28,349 nt of DNA, taken from a virus. Location of the stretch: IMG/VR virus record IMGVR_UViG_3300030101_004648, positions 1-28,349 of that record; one strand, given 5' to 3'. A program made the translations under genes and the position numbers. The notes beneath the pieces were generated by a model, which saw only the letters and a program-made list of their open reading frames with translations, searched no databases and was not told the DNA's origin. Below, in pieces: positions 6,989-15,896 of the stretch (within the stretch, counting starts at the first letter, position 1; each line of letters starts with the position of its first letter).

Positions 6989-7489
6989 ATGGCTTATTCA
7001 ACAATTCCAAAGGTCCGGCGTGACGGGTCAATAGTATTAAGAGAGCAGGGCGGTACGTCGTTGCAGGTTGCTTTTGAAGAGGGCAATTTTAGCGTTGACG
7101 TACCAAAAGATGACCAAACAGTAATAAGAGACAGATCAACAATTGTAACAGTGCGCAGAGGCGATGAACAACCAATTACCGGGTCTTTCTCTTTCTTCTT
7201 TCGCGATTTTACCGATAACGAAGCTGGCAGCGTTAGAGACTTCATTAACAAAGAAAACTTTTATTCCGGCAATACATCTACAGGTAGCACCGGCACACCA
7301 TTTGTAGAATTCTACGCAATTGATATTGACTTTGAAGTGGATGGCACACTTGATGGCAATACCTCAGCCAATCCAAAATTGACACTATCAAAGGCAGTGT
7401 GTACATTTTCCCTATCTGAGGGAGATCCAGGCTCATACACTATCAACTTTACTGCATATGGCGGCGTATCTTATACCGCAGGATCATAA
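6989..7489 (+). CDS. Major tail (tube) protein
   Basis: A 166-residue, Ser/Thr/Gly-rich beta protein, the right size for a siphovirus tail tube subunit. It has N-terminal strands (GGTSLQVAFEEGNFSVDVPK), a loop with the block RRGDEQPITGSFSFFFRDFT, a small insert (SGNTSTGSTGTP), then strands ending in YTINFTAYGGVSY. The statement of a base range of allowed shapes (EGNFSVDVP, QPITGSFSF, GDPGSYTINFTAYG) matches tail tubes of small siphoviruses as I know them. It lies between the putative terminator and the frameshifted chaperone, and no sheath gene follows, which makes the tail non-contractile. The start follows the previous stop by 2 bases. Confidence 0.75.
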   Translation: MAYSTIPKVRRDGSIVLREQGGTSLQVAFEEGNFSVDVPKDDQTVIRDRSTIVTVRRGDEQPITGSFSFFFRDFTDNEAGSVRDFINKENFYSGNTSTGSTGTPFVEFYAIDIDFEVDGTLDGNTSANPKLTLSKAVCTFSLSEGDPGSYTINFTAYGGVSYTAGS

Positions 7490-7490
7490 A

Positions 7491-7595
7491 ATGCAATTGT
7501 TCTTTTGGGGCATGGTTGTTGGTGCAATTATCGCCCCGTTTGCATGGCAGGGCGCAAAGTGGTTATATACCAAATACCTAAAATTGTTAAAGTGA
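7491..7595 (+). CDS. 34-residue single-pass membrane peptide
   Basis: A short frame starting one base after the tail tube stop and ending before the ACAGGAGA site of the next gene, so it fills the gap. The product begins MQLFFWGMVVGAIIAPFAW: one hydrophobic helix (about residues 2-20), then a basic amphipathic end with Lys/Tyr/Leu. No Shine-Dalgarno site of its own; it would be translated by coupling. The place inside the tail operon is odd for a membrane protein. It may act in injection or lysis timing, but this is a guess. Confidence 0.5.
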   Translation: MQLFFWGMVVGAIIAPFAWQGAKWLYTKYLKLLK

Positions 7596-7616
7596 TAAAT
7601 AAACAGGAGATACACG

Positions 7617-7985
7617 ATGCAATTAGATTTAGGCCCATTTGGGCAATATGACACACAAAAACCGACTAGCTTGGCCGTTTGTTTTGAGTTTACATCATTG
7701 TGGGCAGGACAAACGGACAGTGCCATTATAGCGCGCCTTTGCGCTGGAGCTATAGGCATTTATCTTGATAAACGTGCAATACTACCAAAATATCGGCCAT
7801 TTGATCAAAAACCTACGGAGTATGGTCACAAGTGTTTAGACAGGCTTTTAGAGCGTGGTGTGCCGCCAAGATACATATATGATGCAGGCGCGCAATGCCT
7901 GGCAGACATGGCCACGCAAATACCAACTGAGGCAGAGGTCAAAGAACAGGCAAATTTTACAGCTTCGGCCCCGGCGGATACTTAG
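7617..7985 (+). CDS. Tail assembly chaperone, short form (G-like)
   Basis: A 122-residue protein with a good ribosome site (ACAGGAGA, 7603-7610), ending at the stop in frame 0. It is mainly helical (SAIIARLCAGAIGIYLDKRA, GHKCLDRLLERGVPPRYI). Position between tail tube and tape measure, plus an overlapping second frame entered by a -1 shift, is the pattern of the lambda G/GT pair. These proteins bind the tape measure while the tube is built and are absent from the finished tail. The short form is the main product in known systems. Confidence 0.8.
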   Translation: MQLDLGPFGQYDTQKPTSLAVCFEFTSLWAGQTDSAIIARLCAGAIGIYLDKRAILPKYRPFDQKPTEYGHKCLDRLLERGVPPRYIYDAGAQCLADMATQIPTEAEVKEQANFTASAPADT

Positions 7986-8197
7986 ATTTATTAGGCTTGC
8001 GAATATCGCAGCACTGGGGCAGGCATCCGCATTGGTTTGCTGGTTTGTCAAAAGAGGTGAAGGTGCAATTGGTTGCAGATCATCGTTTGCGCAATGAGAC
8101 ACAAAAAGAGTATGATAACCGCAAAAAAATGTATAATAATCAGGAGATACAAAAACGCATAGATAGCCAAAGGGCAAAGCATGGCAGTAACAATTAA
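7617..8197 (+). CDS. Tail assembly chaperone, -1 frameshift fusion (GT-like)
   Basis: If ribosomes slip back one base at A AAT TTT (7952-7958), the first 114 residues join to 79 residues read from 7958 to the stop at 8195-8197, giving about 193 residues. The downstream frame has been open since 7931 and reads on from the slip as YSFGPGGYLDLLG, then ISQHWGRHPHWFAGL and a charged C-terminal part. It has no ATG near its beginning, and the W-x-x-H-P-x-W block resembles the T part of small siphovirus chaperones. The end overlaps the next gene by 17 bases. Frameshifted G/GT is known in lambda and many siphoviruses; the shift here is inferred from sequence. Confidence 0.75.
7952..7958 (+). promoter_or_regulatory. 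-1 ribosomal slippery heptamer A AAT TTT
   Basis: Matches the X XXY YYZ rule in the zero frame (A, AAT, TTT), so both tRNAs can re-pair after slipping to AAA TTT. It lies 24 bases before the zero-frame stop (TAG, 7983-7985) and inside the region where both frames are open (7931-7985). I could not fold a convincing downstream stimulatory structure by eye; the following GC-rich stretch (7966-7977) is a candidate. Confidence 0.75.
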
Positions 8198-8651
8198 ATC
8201 TGACAGAGGCACACTAACCGTATCGGACACATTGGATAAAATGGTCCGTATGGTATTGGACAATTTGGCGCCAAATGTAGAGCAAATCTTGAAAGAAGAT
8301 TTGACAACCTTAATGCAAACCGCAAAAGAAAATTGGCTGGTGCGTAGCTATACCAACAAAAACGGTACTTTTCAAAGCGAATTCTCGCAAAATAGTGTTG
8401 ACCAATTCGAGATAACTACGCAAATTGTTGCGATGAGTGGCGCTTTGGGTATCAAAGGCACAATACGGAACAACGCACCATATGCATATGTTATACGCAA
8501 ATCAGCAAACAGTATTACGCAAAGCGGGCCAAGTGAATTGCCAACAGGTAGCCATTTATGGAGCAAAACAGTGCAAGAGCCATTTGTTGCCAACATCGAA
8601 AAAATTAACGCTAAAATTTTAGTCGACTTGAAAAAGTTACAGGAGCAATAA
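8181..8651 (+). CDS. Putative neck/tail-completion protein (HK97 gp10-like)
   Basis: A 156-residue protein starting inside the end of the GT frame and TAATG-coupled to the tape measure. It has a helical N-terminal half (VRMVLDNLAPNVEQILKEDL, AKENWLVRSY), strands around ITTQIVAMSGALGIKGTI, the block NNAPYAYVIRKSA, and a C-terminal helix (VANIEKINAKILVDLKKL). The APYAYxI block and helix-strand-helix order resemble HK97 gp10-type proteins of the neck. These usually lie before the tail tube; here the gene stands after the chaperone, which is unusual and lowers confidence. An alternative is a second tape measure chaperone. Confidence 0.5.
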   Translation: MAVTIKSDRGTLTVSDTLDKMVRMVLDNLAPNVEQILKEDLTTLMQTAKENWLVRSYTNKNGTFQSEFSQNSVDQFEITTQIVAMSGALGIKGTIRNNAPYAYVIRKSANSITQSGPSELPTGSHLWSKTVQEPFVANIEKINAKILVDLKKLQEQ

Positions 8652-10981
8652 TGGCCGATATATCACAAAGCGTAGAAATAAGTTACACGGCCGATATATC
8701 AGACCTGACTAAGCAGCTGGAAAGCTTGCCAGGCGTCACAAAAGAAAGCGCCGGCAAGATGGCAAAAGAGTTTTCAAAAGAAATGAAGGAGACAGAAAAA
8801 GCCACAAAGCGCGCGGCCTCGTCAAACAGCAAAAGCATGCAAAAAATAAGCAGGGACACAAAAAAGGCAAGCAATCAATTCCGGCAGATGAAAAGGTCCG
8901 CCAACGAGATTGGTAGAGGTTTGGGCGATTTGGCAATTATCTTTGGCGATGTCGACAGCCCTCTCGGTGATTTGGTTAACAAAACTGCCATGCTAGGAAT
9001 TGCCGCAGGTAGTATTTTGCCGGTTTTTGGGCATTTGCGTACTGCCGTTGTTGGCTTGGGTGTAAGCAGTGCAGCTGCTACAGGTGGCTTAACTTTGCTG
9101 GCAGGAGTTGCGGCAGGTTTAATTTTTAGCTTTGGCGGAGCAAATGAAGAGTTAGAAAAGCAAAAAAAAGAACTAGCAGAAAATGACAAGGCGTTTAAAA
9201 AGTATAATGACCAAATAGAGAAGTCAAAAACCAAAGTGCTGCAATTGGCAAAAGGTGTTTTGACGGCAAGAAATGCAATTGCATCGTTGCGTGATGAGAT
9301 AGAATTAGAAGCTTTGCGCCTGCGTGCAGAGGTTGACCCAAGCTTATTGCCACAACTGGCACAGCTAGAGGAACAATTAGCATTTAAGGGTATAGAATCA
9401 AGAGTAGAGGGCACCTTTGGCAAATTGTCCGATGCCCTAGACAAACAACTAGCCGAACAACAAAAAGCAGTACAAGCGGCAAGATCTGCCGCGTTCACAT
9501 CTTTGCGCGGCACTACATCTACCTTACAATCAATGGTTGGAATTATTGACCCTTCAGACGTTGATATGATGAGCAAAATAACCGAGCAATTGAAAACGCA
9601 AGATCGTATCAAAATAAAAATTGGTCAAAAAACTTTTATGGTTGACGATGACGATTTAGCGAGATCTGGCAGGCTACAAAGCGCCCTTGAAAAATTTGGA
9701 CAAGAACAAAACAAATTGGAATTGTTGCAACGTAGGCAAAAAGACACGGCAGAAGCACGCGGCGAATTGCAACGTCAAGCCATTATAGGTTTGAAAGAAA
9801 ATTTTCGGCTTGAAAAAGAAATAGAAAAGAGCAAAGAAAAGCAAGATAAAAGCGATGAAGCGGGCGAGGATACCCAAGAAAGGATAAATAAACTTCTGGA
9901 GATACAAAAGGAATTTGAAAAAATATCCGCAGGCATAAACGCAAGTACGCAAACGGCGCTAGAAAAACAATTACAATCTTTGTCAGACCAAGAAGATAAA
10001 TTAATAGAACTGGTAGAAAAACAACACGAATTACACCAAAATGACTTTGACCTTTTGGACATATCCAAAGAATTAAACATGTTGGCACAACAAAGGGTCG
10101 AACTACTAGACCAAGAAAATATCAAAAGCGTAGCACTACAACGTAGTAGCAGATTATCTTTGCTTGAGAAGGAAATTGCACTAACTCAAAATAAGGCAGA
10201 TTTAGAGGATAAAATTGCAGAACGCCACGCGCTACAACATGAGCAATTGCGCCTGGCATTTTTGATACGCAAAGAGGAATTGCAAAATGCCATTGCTATT
10301 GCAGAGCATCACGCAGACGATTTGGTAGCGCAAGATCTCAAAAATAATTTAGCAATAGAAACAAGTATATTCCAGCAAGAAGCAGACGCCCTGCGCCTGG
10401 CAAACGTCAAAAAATTACAAGACGAGGAGAAAAAACTTCGAGATATGCAAATGGGTGGCATTGGTTCAGTGATAAGCAATTTGCACAATATGACACAAAC
10501 AGCCATAAAAGGAAGCGAGGACCAAGCAAATGCAGACATGCAAGCACAGGATAGACTTTTCAGGATGCAACAAGGACTTGCCATTGCCAAAATAGCAATG
10601 GACGCGGCAAGCGGTGCGGTAAATGCCTTATCGCAATACGGGCCAATTTTAGGGCCAATTTTAGCGGGTACAATTGCAGCGTCTGCCGGCGTTCAATCTG
10701 CTGTTGTGGCATCGCAAAAACCGCCCAGTGCCAGCGCGCACATGGGGCAGGCAATGGCGCCGGATGAAAGGGTAATTCGTGTTTTAACAGGAGAGGCCGT
10801 GCTGGATAGGCAAACGGTGCAAAGAGTAGGCGGAGAAGAAGGCGTAAGACGGTTACAAGGCTACCAGTTTTTTGACCCAATAGGCGGTTTAATATTAGTA
10901 AATTCATTTAAACATTTTGATAAATACAACAAAAGTGCAAGGCGCATGCGCAGCACTAAGCAAGGTTCAGGGCGGTACTAA
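8651..10981 (+). CDS. Tail tape measure protein
   Basis: The longest helical protein of the tail module, 776 residues. Order: charged Lys/Glu-rich N-terminus (1-100), a hydrophobic stretch (about 125-165, including LTLLAGVAAGLIFSFGG), then long coiled-coil segments rich in Glu, Gln and Lys up to about 610. A hydrophobic Ala/Gly-rich part (about 640-690, with YGPILGPILAGTIAASAG) follows, then a C-terminal tail with DERVIRVLTGEAVLD. Tape measures set tail length and help DNA cross the membrane. By the rule of about 0.15 nm per residue, a tail of roughly 115 nm would follow (inference). It starts at the TAATG overlap and has no lysozyme or peptidase domain that I can see. Confidence 0.9.
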   Translation: MADISQSVEISYTADISDLTKQLESLPGVTKESAGKMAKEFSKEMKETEKATKRAASSNSKSMQKISRDTKKASNQFRQMKRSANEIGRGLGDLAIIFGDVDSPLGDLVNKTAMLGIAAGSILPVFGHLRTAVVGLGVSSAAATGGLTLLAGVAAGLIFSFGGANEELEKQKKELAENDKAFKKYNDQIEKSKTKVLQLAKGVLTARNAIASLRDEIELEALRLRAEVDPSLLPQLAQLEEQLAFKGIESRVEGTFGKLSDALDKQLAEQQKAVQAARSAAFTSLRGTTSTLQSMVGIIDPSDVDMMSKITEQLKTQDRIKIKIGQKTFMVDDDDLARSGRLQSALEKFGQEQNKLELLQRRQKDTAEARGELQRQAIIGLKENFRLEKEIEKSKEKQDKSDEAGEDTQERINKLLEIQKEFEKISAGINASTQTALEKQLQSLSDQEDKLIELVEKQHELHQNDFDLLDISKELNMLAQQRVELLDQENIKSVALQRSSRLSLLEKEIALTQNKADLEDKIAERHALQHEQLRLAFLIRKEELQNAIAIAEHHADDLVAQDLKNNLAIETSIFQQEADALRLANVKKLQDEEKKLRDMQMGGIGSVISNLHNMTQTAIKGSEDQANADMQAQDRLFRMQQGLAIAKIAMDAASGAVNALSQYGPILGPILAGTIAASAGVQSAVVASQKPPSASAHMGQAMAPDERVIRVLTGEAVLDRQTVQRVGGEEGVRRLQGYQFFDPIGGLILVNSFKHFDKYNKSARRMRSTKQGSGRY

Positions 10982-13900
10982 TGGGTAACAATAACACACC
11001 AACAGACATGCGCGGCTTTGTGGTGCCGTGGCCATTCAATTCAGATTATCTTTGGTCAAGCGAATCAACATTTAATCAACAAGGCCCACGCTCCGGCGTA
11101 GCAGAAGCACAGGGCAATTATGATTTGGTAATTAAAAGCACTGGCGACATGCAACAAAATGCAGATATAACAGTACAAACACAAAAAGCCGGGCATGTTG
11201 GCAAATCAAAATTTGTGTGGAAACATGCAAGTGATACTTTGTTTTATGGGCGTGATGGCGGTAACGTCTTGTCATATTGGGAAATTGTAGAGGCATCGAC
11301 AAGCAGCACAGATACAAAAGACATTAGCGCAGCTTTGGGGCTGCCTAGTGGTGAGGCATTGGCACTGGTTCGGCGCAGGTTGGTTGGGACAAATTACCAA
11401 TTATCAGTATTGCGAAGATCATCATCTGGAACATATCAAACAATCAATATCATATCACAAACCAATTCAAAACCAATGCACGGTGGTTTTTGTCTACTAC
11501 CTGACAATAGCATTTTATTGGCTCATTATGTAGCGGATACGACAACAAACCGCGCGCAAGTAGTTGTGCACAGGTCAACCAATGGCGGCATTGGCTGGAC
11601 ACAAATTAGTACCGAGGCACTACCTGACTTCATCGATATATCTGGCAGCTTTGGCGCAGGCAATGCAGGTTTTGATTTGTCCCGTTTGCGTATTGCGTAC
11701 GCACAGGGGCAAGTTTTGTTAATGGCTGGATTGCGAAAGCATGATACTTCTACGTCTGCAACAGACATAATCAAACAGTATGCAAGCACAGACAATGGCG
11801 GCAGTTTTACTTTGGTAGCGGACACAGATGGCGGCACTGGCTTTTTTAGCTTTGATATTTTGGTGAAAAATGATTTATTTTATCTTACATTTATAGACAC
11901 ACAAACCAGGGCAAGAATATTGCCTTTGTCGCATGCCTTTGTAAGTATTGACATAGTCCGCAGTTATGGTACGACATTCAATATTATTGGTTCAGGTGCC
12001 ATTAACATTGCTACTTTGGGCAGTGATAAATTTTTCACTGCCGGGCAGATGTCTTGCTGGACAGATGAGGACGGGCGTTTTTTTGCATCAATTGAAGATC
12101 TAGACCATAATTTAATGACCATAGCAATATCAGACGACACAGAGAATTTTTTCTTTTTGGCTGGCAATGGTACAAACACAACAAATTTAGAGGACGGCAG
12201 ATGGTATGCAATAGGCAGCGCAAACACGATGATAACAGCACACGCAGGTTGCAGCGCAAATGGTAGGCAGGTAGTATACCACAACTTCGAATTGCAAGGC
12301 AGCACAACCACATATAGCGCATCATTGTGCGCGGCCTACCTTGGCGGATATAGTGGCGTAACAATGCCACAAATCAGTAGCTACCCACAGAGTTATGATT
12401 ATGCAGGATGGCAATTTACTTGGCTTCCTTTCGACTTGCCAGATGACACAGGACATTACATAACATCCGGCGCAGGTACTGCGACTTTGGGATCTGGCAA
12501 AATAACAATAACATCAGCAACTTTGCAAGATAAATTTTATCAATCACCGAACTATTCTGCAAATACCCCGATAATTATACGTGCCCGCTTAAAGCCTCTT
12601 GGCTCGCAGGGGTCAATCACAGGCGGTCGAGGTTTTGAGTATCGTTCCGGTACTTATCATGTTGCTGTATACATTGACCAAAACCAACTTGCACTATACG
12701 ACGTGCACGCATCTGCACAAATTGGCTCGGTGTTTTCTTTCACTGCAAATTCAGAAATAGATATTTTATTTGGCATGGATGACAGCAACGTTTATTTATG
12801 GGCAATGGTAGCAAGCAAAATAGAGAAACAATGGGTATTGGTTGCCAATAGTACAACAGTTTCGGCCGGATCTGGTATAGCTAATGCCCGTGTACGCTTT
12901 GGCGTTATTTCTGCTTTGGTTATGCACGGAGGCGCATCGTTAGAAACAGAGTGGTACGAATTCCATTATTCAAACGATACATTTACGGGCGACGGCCTGC
13001 ACAATGGACAGATCAACCCAACACAATTGAAAGGCCGCCTGTATCCTCCTGTTACACAATTTGCATATTTGACCAATGGTACAAGAATTACAACTATAGA
13101 CGGGCCGGCCTACGAGCTAGAGCAATACCGCATACAAACAGCGTACGAGCATCCAATTGATAGAGTATTTTACAAAGCATCGCCGTCACCAAAAACGCAA
13201 TGGCGCAGTATTGCAGTGAGTAGTGGCGCATTGGCAGAGCAAAAAATTGCATTATACATGGACACAACCATAGCAAATGCAGATGGGGCAATGTTTGGCA
13301 ATGATTTGTTTGGTATCACATTGACAAATATAAATTTTAAGGACTTTGATTTGCATCGTTACGACGCGGCCGGATCTGCATGGGTCAGCTTGGGAACGTT
13401 TAGCAACCACATGCACACAGGTACTTTTTTACGAATTGGCCCAACCATAATATCTAACGATGCAACGGGCCCATATTTACAATTTGACGAGTGCCGGGAT
13501 TGGTATGCAATTCTAACAAGTGGAGAAACAAGCATAGTACGCAAGATCCGCACCAACTCGGAAGGTGTATTCAACAATGCAAGCGCGAATAAACGGGCGA
13601 TGTTACAATTGGCAGATGTAGAGGCATCGGACTTAGCAAGCGGTACAATTCACATTGTCCCAAATGCCTGCACTGTATTGGTAGATTTGCAGCAAAACAG
13701 CCCTGCCGCCTTGCGTATTACGCTAAAGTCACAAAAAACCAACGAGAATTATTTTGCCATTGGCAATTTGTGCATTGGTCCTGTTGTAATACCTGCGCAC
13801 CAATATGGCAGAGGCCGCACAATAGAATTTGATAGCCAAGTAGAAACAGACATTGCCAACGACGGCACACAAAGAACAACAAACCGCAACGCGGGCGGCA

Positions 13901-14262
13901 GATCGTACCGCATTGCATGGGCTGAAGGTGTGGATATACAAGACATCTACGAAGATCCTGCAAGCCCGGATTTTTACATGTTTAACACTGGGGCAACGCA
14001 CAGACCCGTTGCAAGCGTTGGCAGTGCACCAACGGCAATGATGGGCGTTATAAAATATTTGCAGGGCCCAGAAAATGCAATTGTATACTTACCACAAATT
14101 ACACCAGTAACAGGCGGCACCACATCTAGACTACTTAATAGACGCATGCAACATGCACTTGTCACACTGCAAAGCCCTGTAACAATTGAAAATGTTTTAG
14201 GTGACGAATTGCGCGATGAGGTTATGCGAGTTGGCACTATTCAACTGCGAGAGGTTAGATAA
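10981..14262 (+). CDS. Large tail-tip protein with Asp-box repeats (possible receptor binder)
   Basis: The largest gene, 1093 residues. N-terminal part (about 60-440) looks like a beta-propeller: Asp-box motifs S-T-N-G-G-I-G-W (199-206) and S-T-D-N-G-G-S-F (269-276) are the sialidase/BNR-type turn. About 490-690 is beta-rich (TATLGSGKITITSATLQ, then NTPIIIRARLKPLG), like a lectin or laminin-G fold. The C-terminal third is mixed, with an end resembling distal-tail proteins. No sialidase catalytic set (Arg triad, Tyr) was assigned. It lies between tape measure and hub, so it is part of the tail tip and may contact host sugars. Fusion of a distal-tail part with binding domains is possible. Confidence 0.7.
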   Translation: MGNNNTPTDMRGFVVPWPFNSDYLWSSESTFNQQGPRSGVAEAQGNYDLVIKSTGDMQQNADITVQTQKAGHVGKSKFVWKHASDTLFYGRDGGNVLSYWEIVEASTSSTDTKDISAALGLPSGEALALVRRRLVGTNYQLSVLRRSSSGTYQTINIISQTNSKPMHGGFCLLPDNSILLAHYVADTTTNRAQVVVHRSTNGGIGWTQISTEALPDFIDISGSFGAGNAGFDLSRLRIAYAQGQVLLMAGLRKHDTSTSATDIIKQYASTDNGGSFTLVADTDGGTGFFSFDILVKNDLFYLTFIDTQTRARILPLSHAFVSIDIVRSYGTTFNIIGSGAINIATLGSDKFFTAGQMSCWTDEDGRFFASIEDLDHNLMTIAISDDTENFFFLAGNGTNTTNLEDGRWYAIGSANTMITAHAGCSANGRQVVYHNFELQGSTTTYSASLCAAYLGGYSGVTMPQISSYPQSYDYAGWQFTWLPFDLPDDTGHYITSGAGTATLGSGKITITSATLQDKFYQSPNYSANTPIIIRARLKPLGSQGSITGGRGFEYRSGTYHVAVYIDQNQLALYDVHASAQIGSVFSFTANSEIDILFGMDDSNVYLWAMVASKIEKQWVLVANSTTVSAGSGIANARVRFGVISALVMHGGASLETEWYEFHYSNDTFTGDGLHNGQINPTQLKGRLYPPVTQFAYLTNGTRITTIDGPAYELEQYRIQTAYEHPIDRVFYKASPSPKTQWRSIAVSSGALAEQKIALYMDTTIANADGAMFGNDLFGITLTNINFKDFDLHRYDAAGSAWVSLGTFSNHMHTGTFLRIGPTIISNDATGPYLQFDECRDWYAILTSGETSIVRKIRTNSEGVFNNASANKRAMLQLADVEASDLASGTIHIVPNACTVLVDLQQNSPAALRITLKSQKTNENYFAIGNLCIGPVVIPAHQYGRGRTIEFDSQVETDIANDGTQRTTNRNAGGRSYRIAWAEGVDIQDIYEDPASPDFYMFNTGATHRPVASVGSAPTAMMGVIKYLQGPENAIVYLPQITPVTGGTTSRLLNRRMQHALVTLQSPVTIENVLGDELRDEVMRVGTIQLREVR

Positions 14263-15896
14263 TGTTAACACCAAACAACAGCACAGGCCGGCAAGCTGTT
14301 TTTTTATTGCAAATTGAATTCATGGGACAAACCTTTAGATTTTCAGAGCAAAAAATAACCATTGATGAAAAATCATTTGATGGTGATTTACGGGATTTTT
14401 CACACACTGAACAAAGTGAATTAATCGGTATAAACGTAGAGGCAAACGCGGTTAGTTGTGCTGTGGTATTTGATAGCCTGGATTTAGTAGAGCAATGGCG
14501 CAAAGGTCACACTTTAGAAGGTAGCGAAGCTGAATTGTCGTACGTGTTGACAAGAGATGAACAAGTAACGCCATACGATGAGCGTATAATTGTTTTTTCT
14601 GGCACAATAAATCAGCCTGTAATTGGAGACCCAGAAGAGGTACACGGCTTTGCAGCTTTCACAATTGAGCAAAGGCCGTTTGATTTTAGCCAAACCTTTT
14701 TGGACCCTGAACACGTTATAACCAAAGACACATTTGCACAACTTGACGAGGAGACAGCAGGCGGCAAGCCTTACCCGTTTGTATTTGGCGCACCTGGAAA
14801 ATCAAGAGACAGCACCGGCACGACACTTGATATTTTTTGTACGCCTGCTTATATGTCACGCAAGGCAAGTGGTAATTTTCACATGCTTATTGCAGGGCAT
14901 GCAGTAGAGGCAACGCAGGTTAAAATAAAAGACCAGGCCGGTAATTCTGCAACATTGCCAGTAGTAGAGGCAGTAGATGCCAAAGGGCAGGCTTATAGCT
15001 ATGTAGATGTTACAAGCAGCGCAATTGTTTACCCTGGTAAATTGTTAGTGGGTGGCGCAGAAAATGCCAGCGTTTCGGAGTGGTGGTGCGCCTGGACAAA
15101 TGGCGGCGGATTCAAAAACCCTTTTGGTAGTGGCCCATTGGAAGGTGCAGGCGACATTTGCACATATGCACTTTTGCTCACAAAGCAAAAAGTAGACTTT
15201 GGCGCATGGGGCAACGTTGCCAATATAATTAATGCGTACAAATTTGCCGGTTATGTCAATGATGCAGAAGTAACGGCATGGGATTGGATTAACAGTAACA
15301 TTTTGCCTTTTTTGCCTGTCGAGGTTGTAGCAGGCCCCAAAGGTATCAAACCAATATTAGCCAACATTTTTGCCAGTAGCTATTTGCAACCTGTTGCAAC
15401 AATTGACGCAAACAGAGAATTTTATCAGACAGGACCAATAACAACACAAACAGACATTGGTGACATAATTAACCATGTTACAATTCGATTTGGCAAAGCA
15501 GGCTTTGACCAGGACCATACACAAATTGTAAGAATTGGAAATTTTGAAGAATCAAATCAAGAGCAAAGGGCAGACATATATAGCCGGATAAGCACAAACA
15601 AATTTGGCAAAACAGAGCAAACAATTGATTCTGACTATCTCTACGATAGAGACACAGCGTTTTTAATTGGTCATACGATTATAAAGGCAAATTCAGCACC
15701 AATGTTACAAATTAATTACAGGGCTGACATTCATTTTGGATACTTGATGCTTGGTGATTTAATCAGTGTGACAGATGACAATTTATACTTGGATGATGTT
15801 TATTTTACTGTGGTTGCTAAACAATGGACAGGCTTATTTTGGGATTATATAATATCACTACAAGACACACCAATTGCGTTAGGCCGTCACACATGA
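14262..15896 (+). CDS. Tail hub / baseplate-like protein
   Basis: A 544-residue protein, TAATG-coupled to the gene before. N-terminal part (about 10-160) is beta-rich and contains the pattern FRFSEQKITIDEKSFDG and an ITIDEK-type strand seen in tail hub proteins. The middle (about 165-330) includes KPYPFVFGAPGKSRDSTG, which resembles a domain found in phage tail proteins of this size. The C-terminal part (about 330-540) has the helix WINSNILPFLPVEVVAGPKG and ends in MLGDLISVTDDNLYLDDVYF, a pattern common at the end of hub proteins. The hub holds the tail tip closed until adsorption. It precedes the lysis genes, the usual end of the tail operon. Confidence 0.65.
   Translation: MLTPNNSTGRQAVFLLQIEFMGQTFRFSEQKITIDEKSFDGDLRDFSHTEQSELIGINVEANAVSCAVVFDSLDLVEQWRKGHTLEGSEAELSYVLTRDEQVTPYDERIIVFSGTINQPVIGDPEEVHGFAAFTIEQRPFDFSQTFLDPEHVITKDTFAQLDEETAGGKPYPFVFGAPGKSRDSTGTTLDIFCTPAYMSRKASGNFHMLIAGHAVEATQVKIKDQAGNSATLPVVEAVDAKGQAYSYVDVTSSAIVYPGKLLVGGAENASVSEWWCAWTNGGGFKNPFGSGPLEGAGDICTYALLLTKQKVDFGAWGNVANIINAYKFAGYVNDAEVTAWDWINSNILPFLPVEVVAGPKGIKPILANIFASSYLQPVATIDANREFYQTGPITTQTDIGDIINHVTIRFGKAGFDQDHTQIVRIGNFEESNQEQRADIYSRISTNKFGKTEQTIDSDYLYDRDTAFLIGHTIIKANSAPMLQINYRADIHFGYLMLGDLISVTDDNLYLDDVYFTVVAKQWTGLFWDYIISLQDTPIALGRHT

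Noticed and set aside
7997-8197. Separate 66-residue gene with TTG start after the chaperone
   Set aside because: Explained better as the T part reached by the -1 frameshift; no ribosome site.
8875-9612. 245-residue open frame on the reverse strand inside the tape measure gene
   Set aside because: Shadow of a strongly biased coding sequence; no ribosome site, rich in Cys and Ser as is typical for antisense of Lys/Glu/Ala/Gln-rich helices, and no promoter.
15824-15892. Upstream start for the amidase
   Set aside because: These codons lie inside the hub gene and encode nothing like an amidase; the ATGA overlap at 15893 is the normal pattern in this genome.
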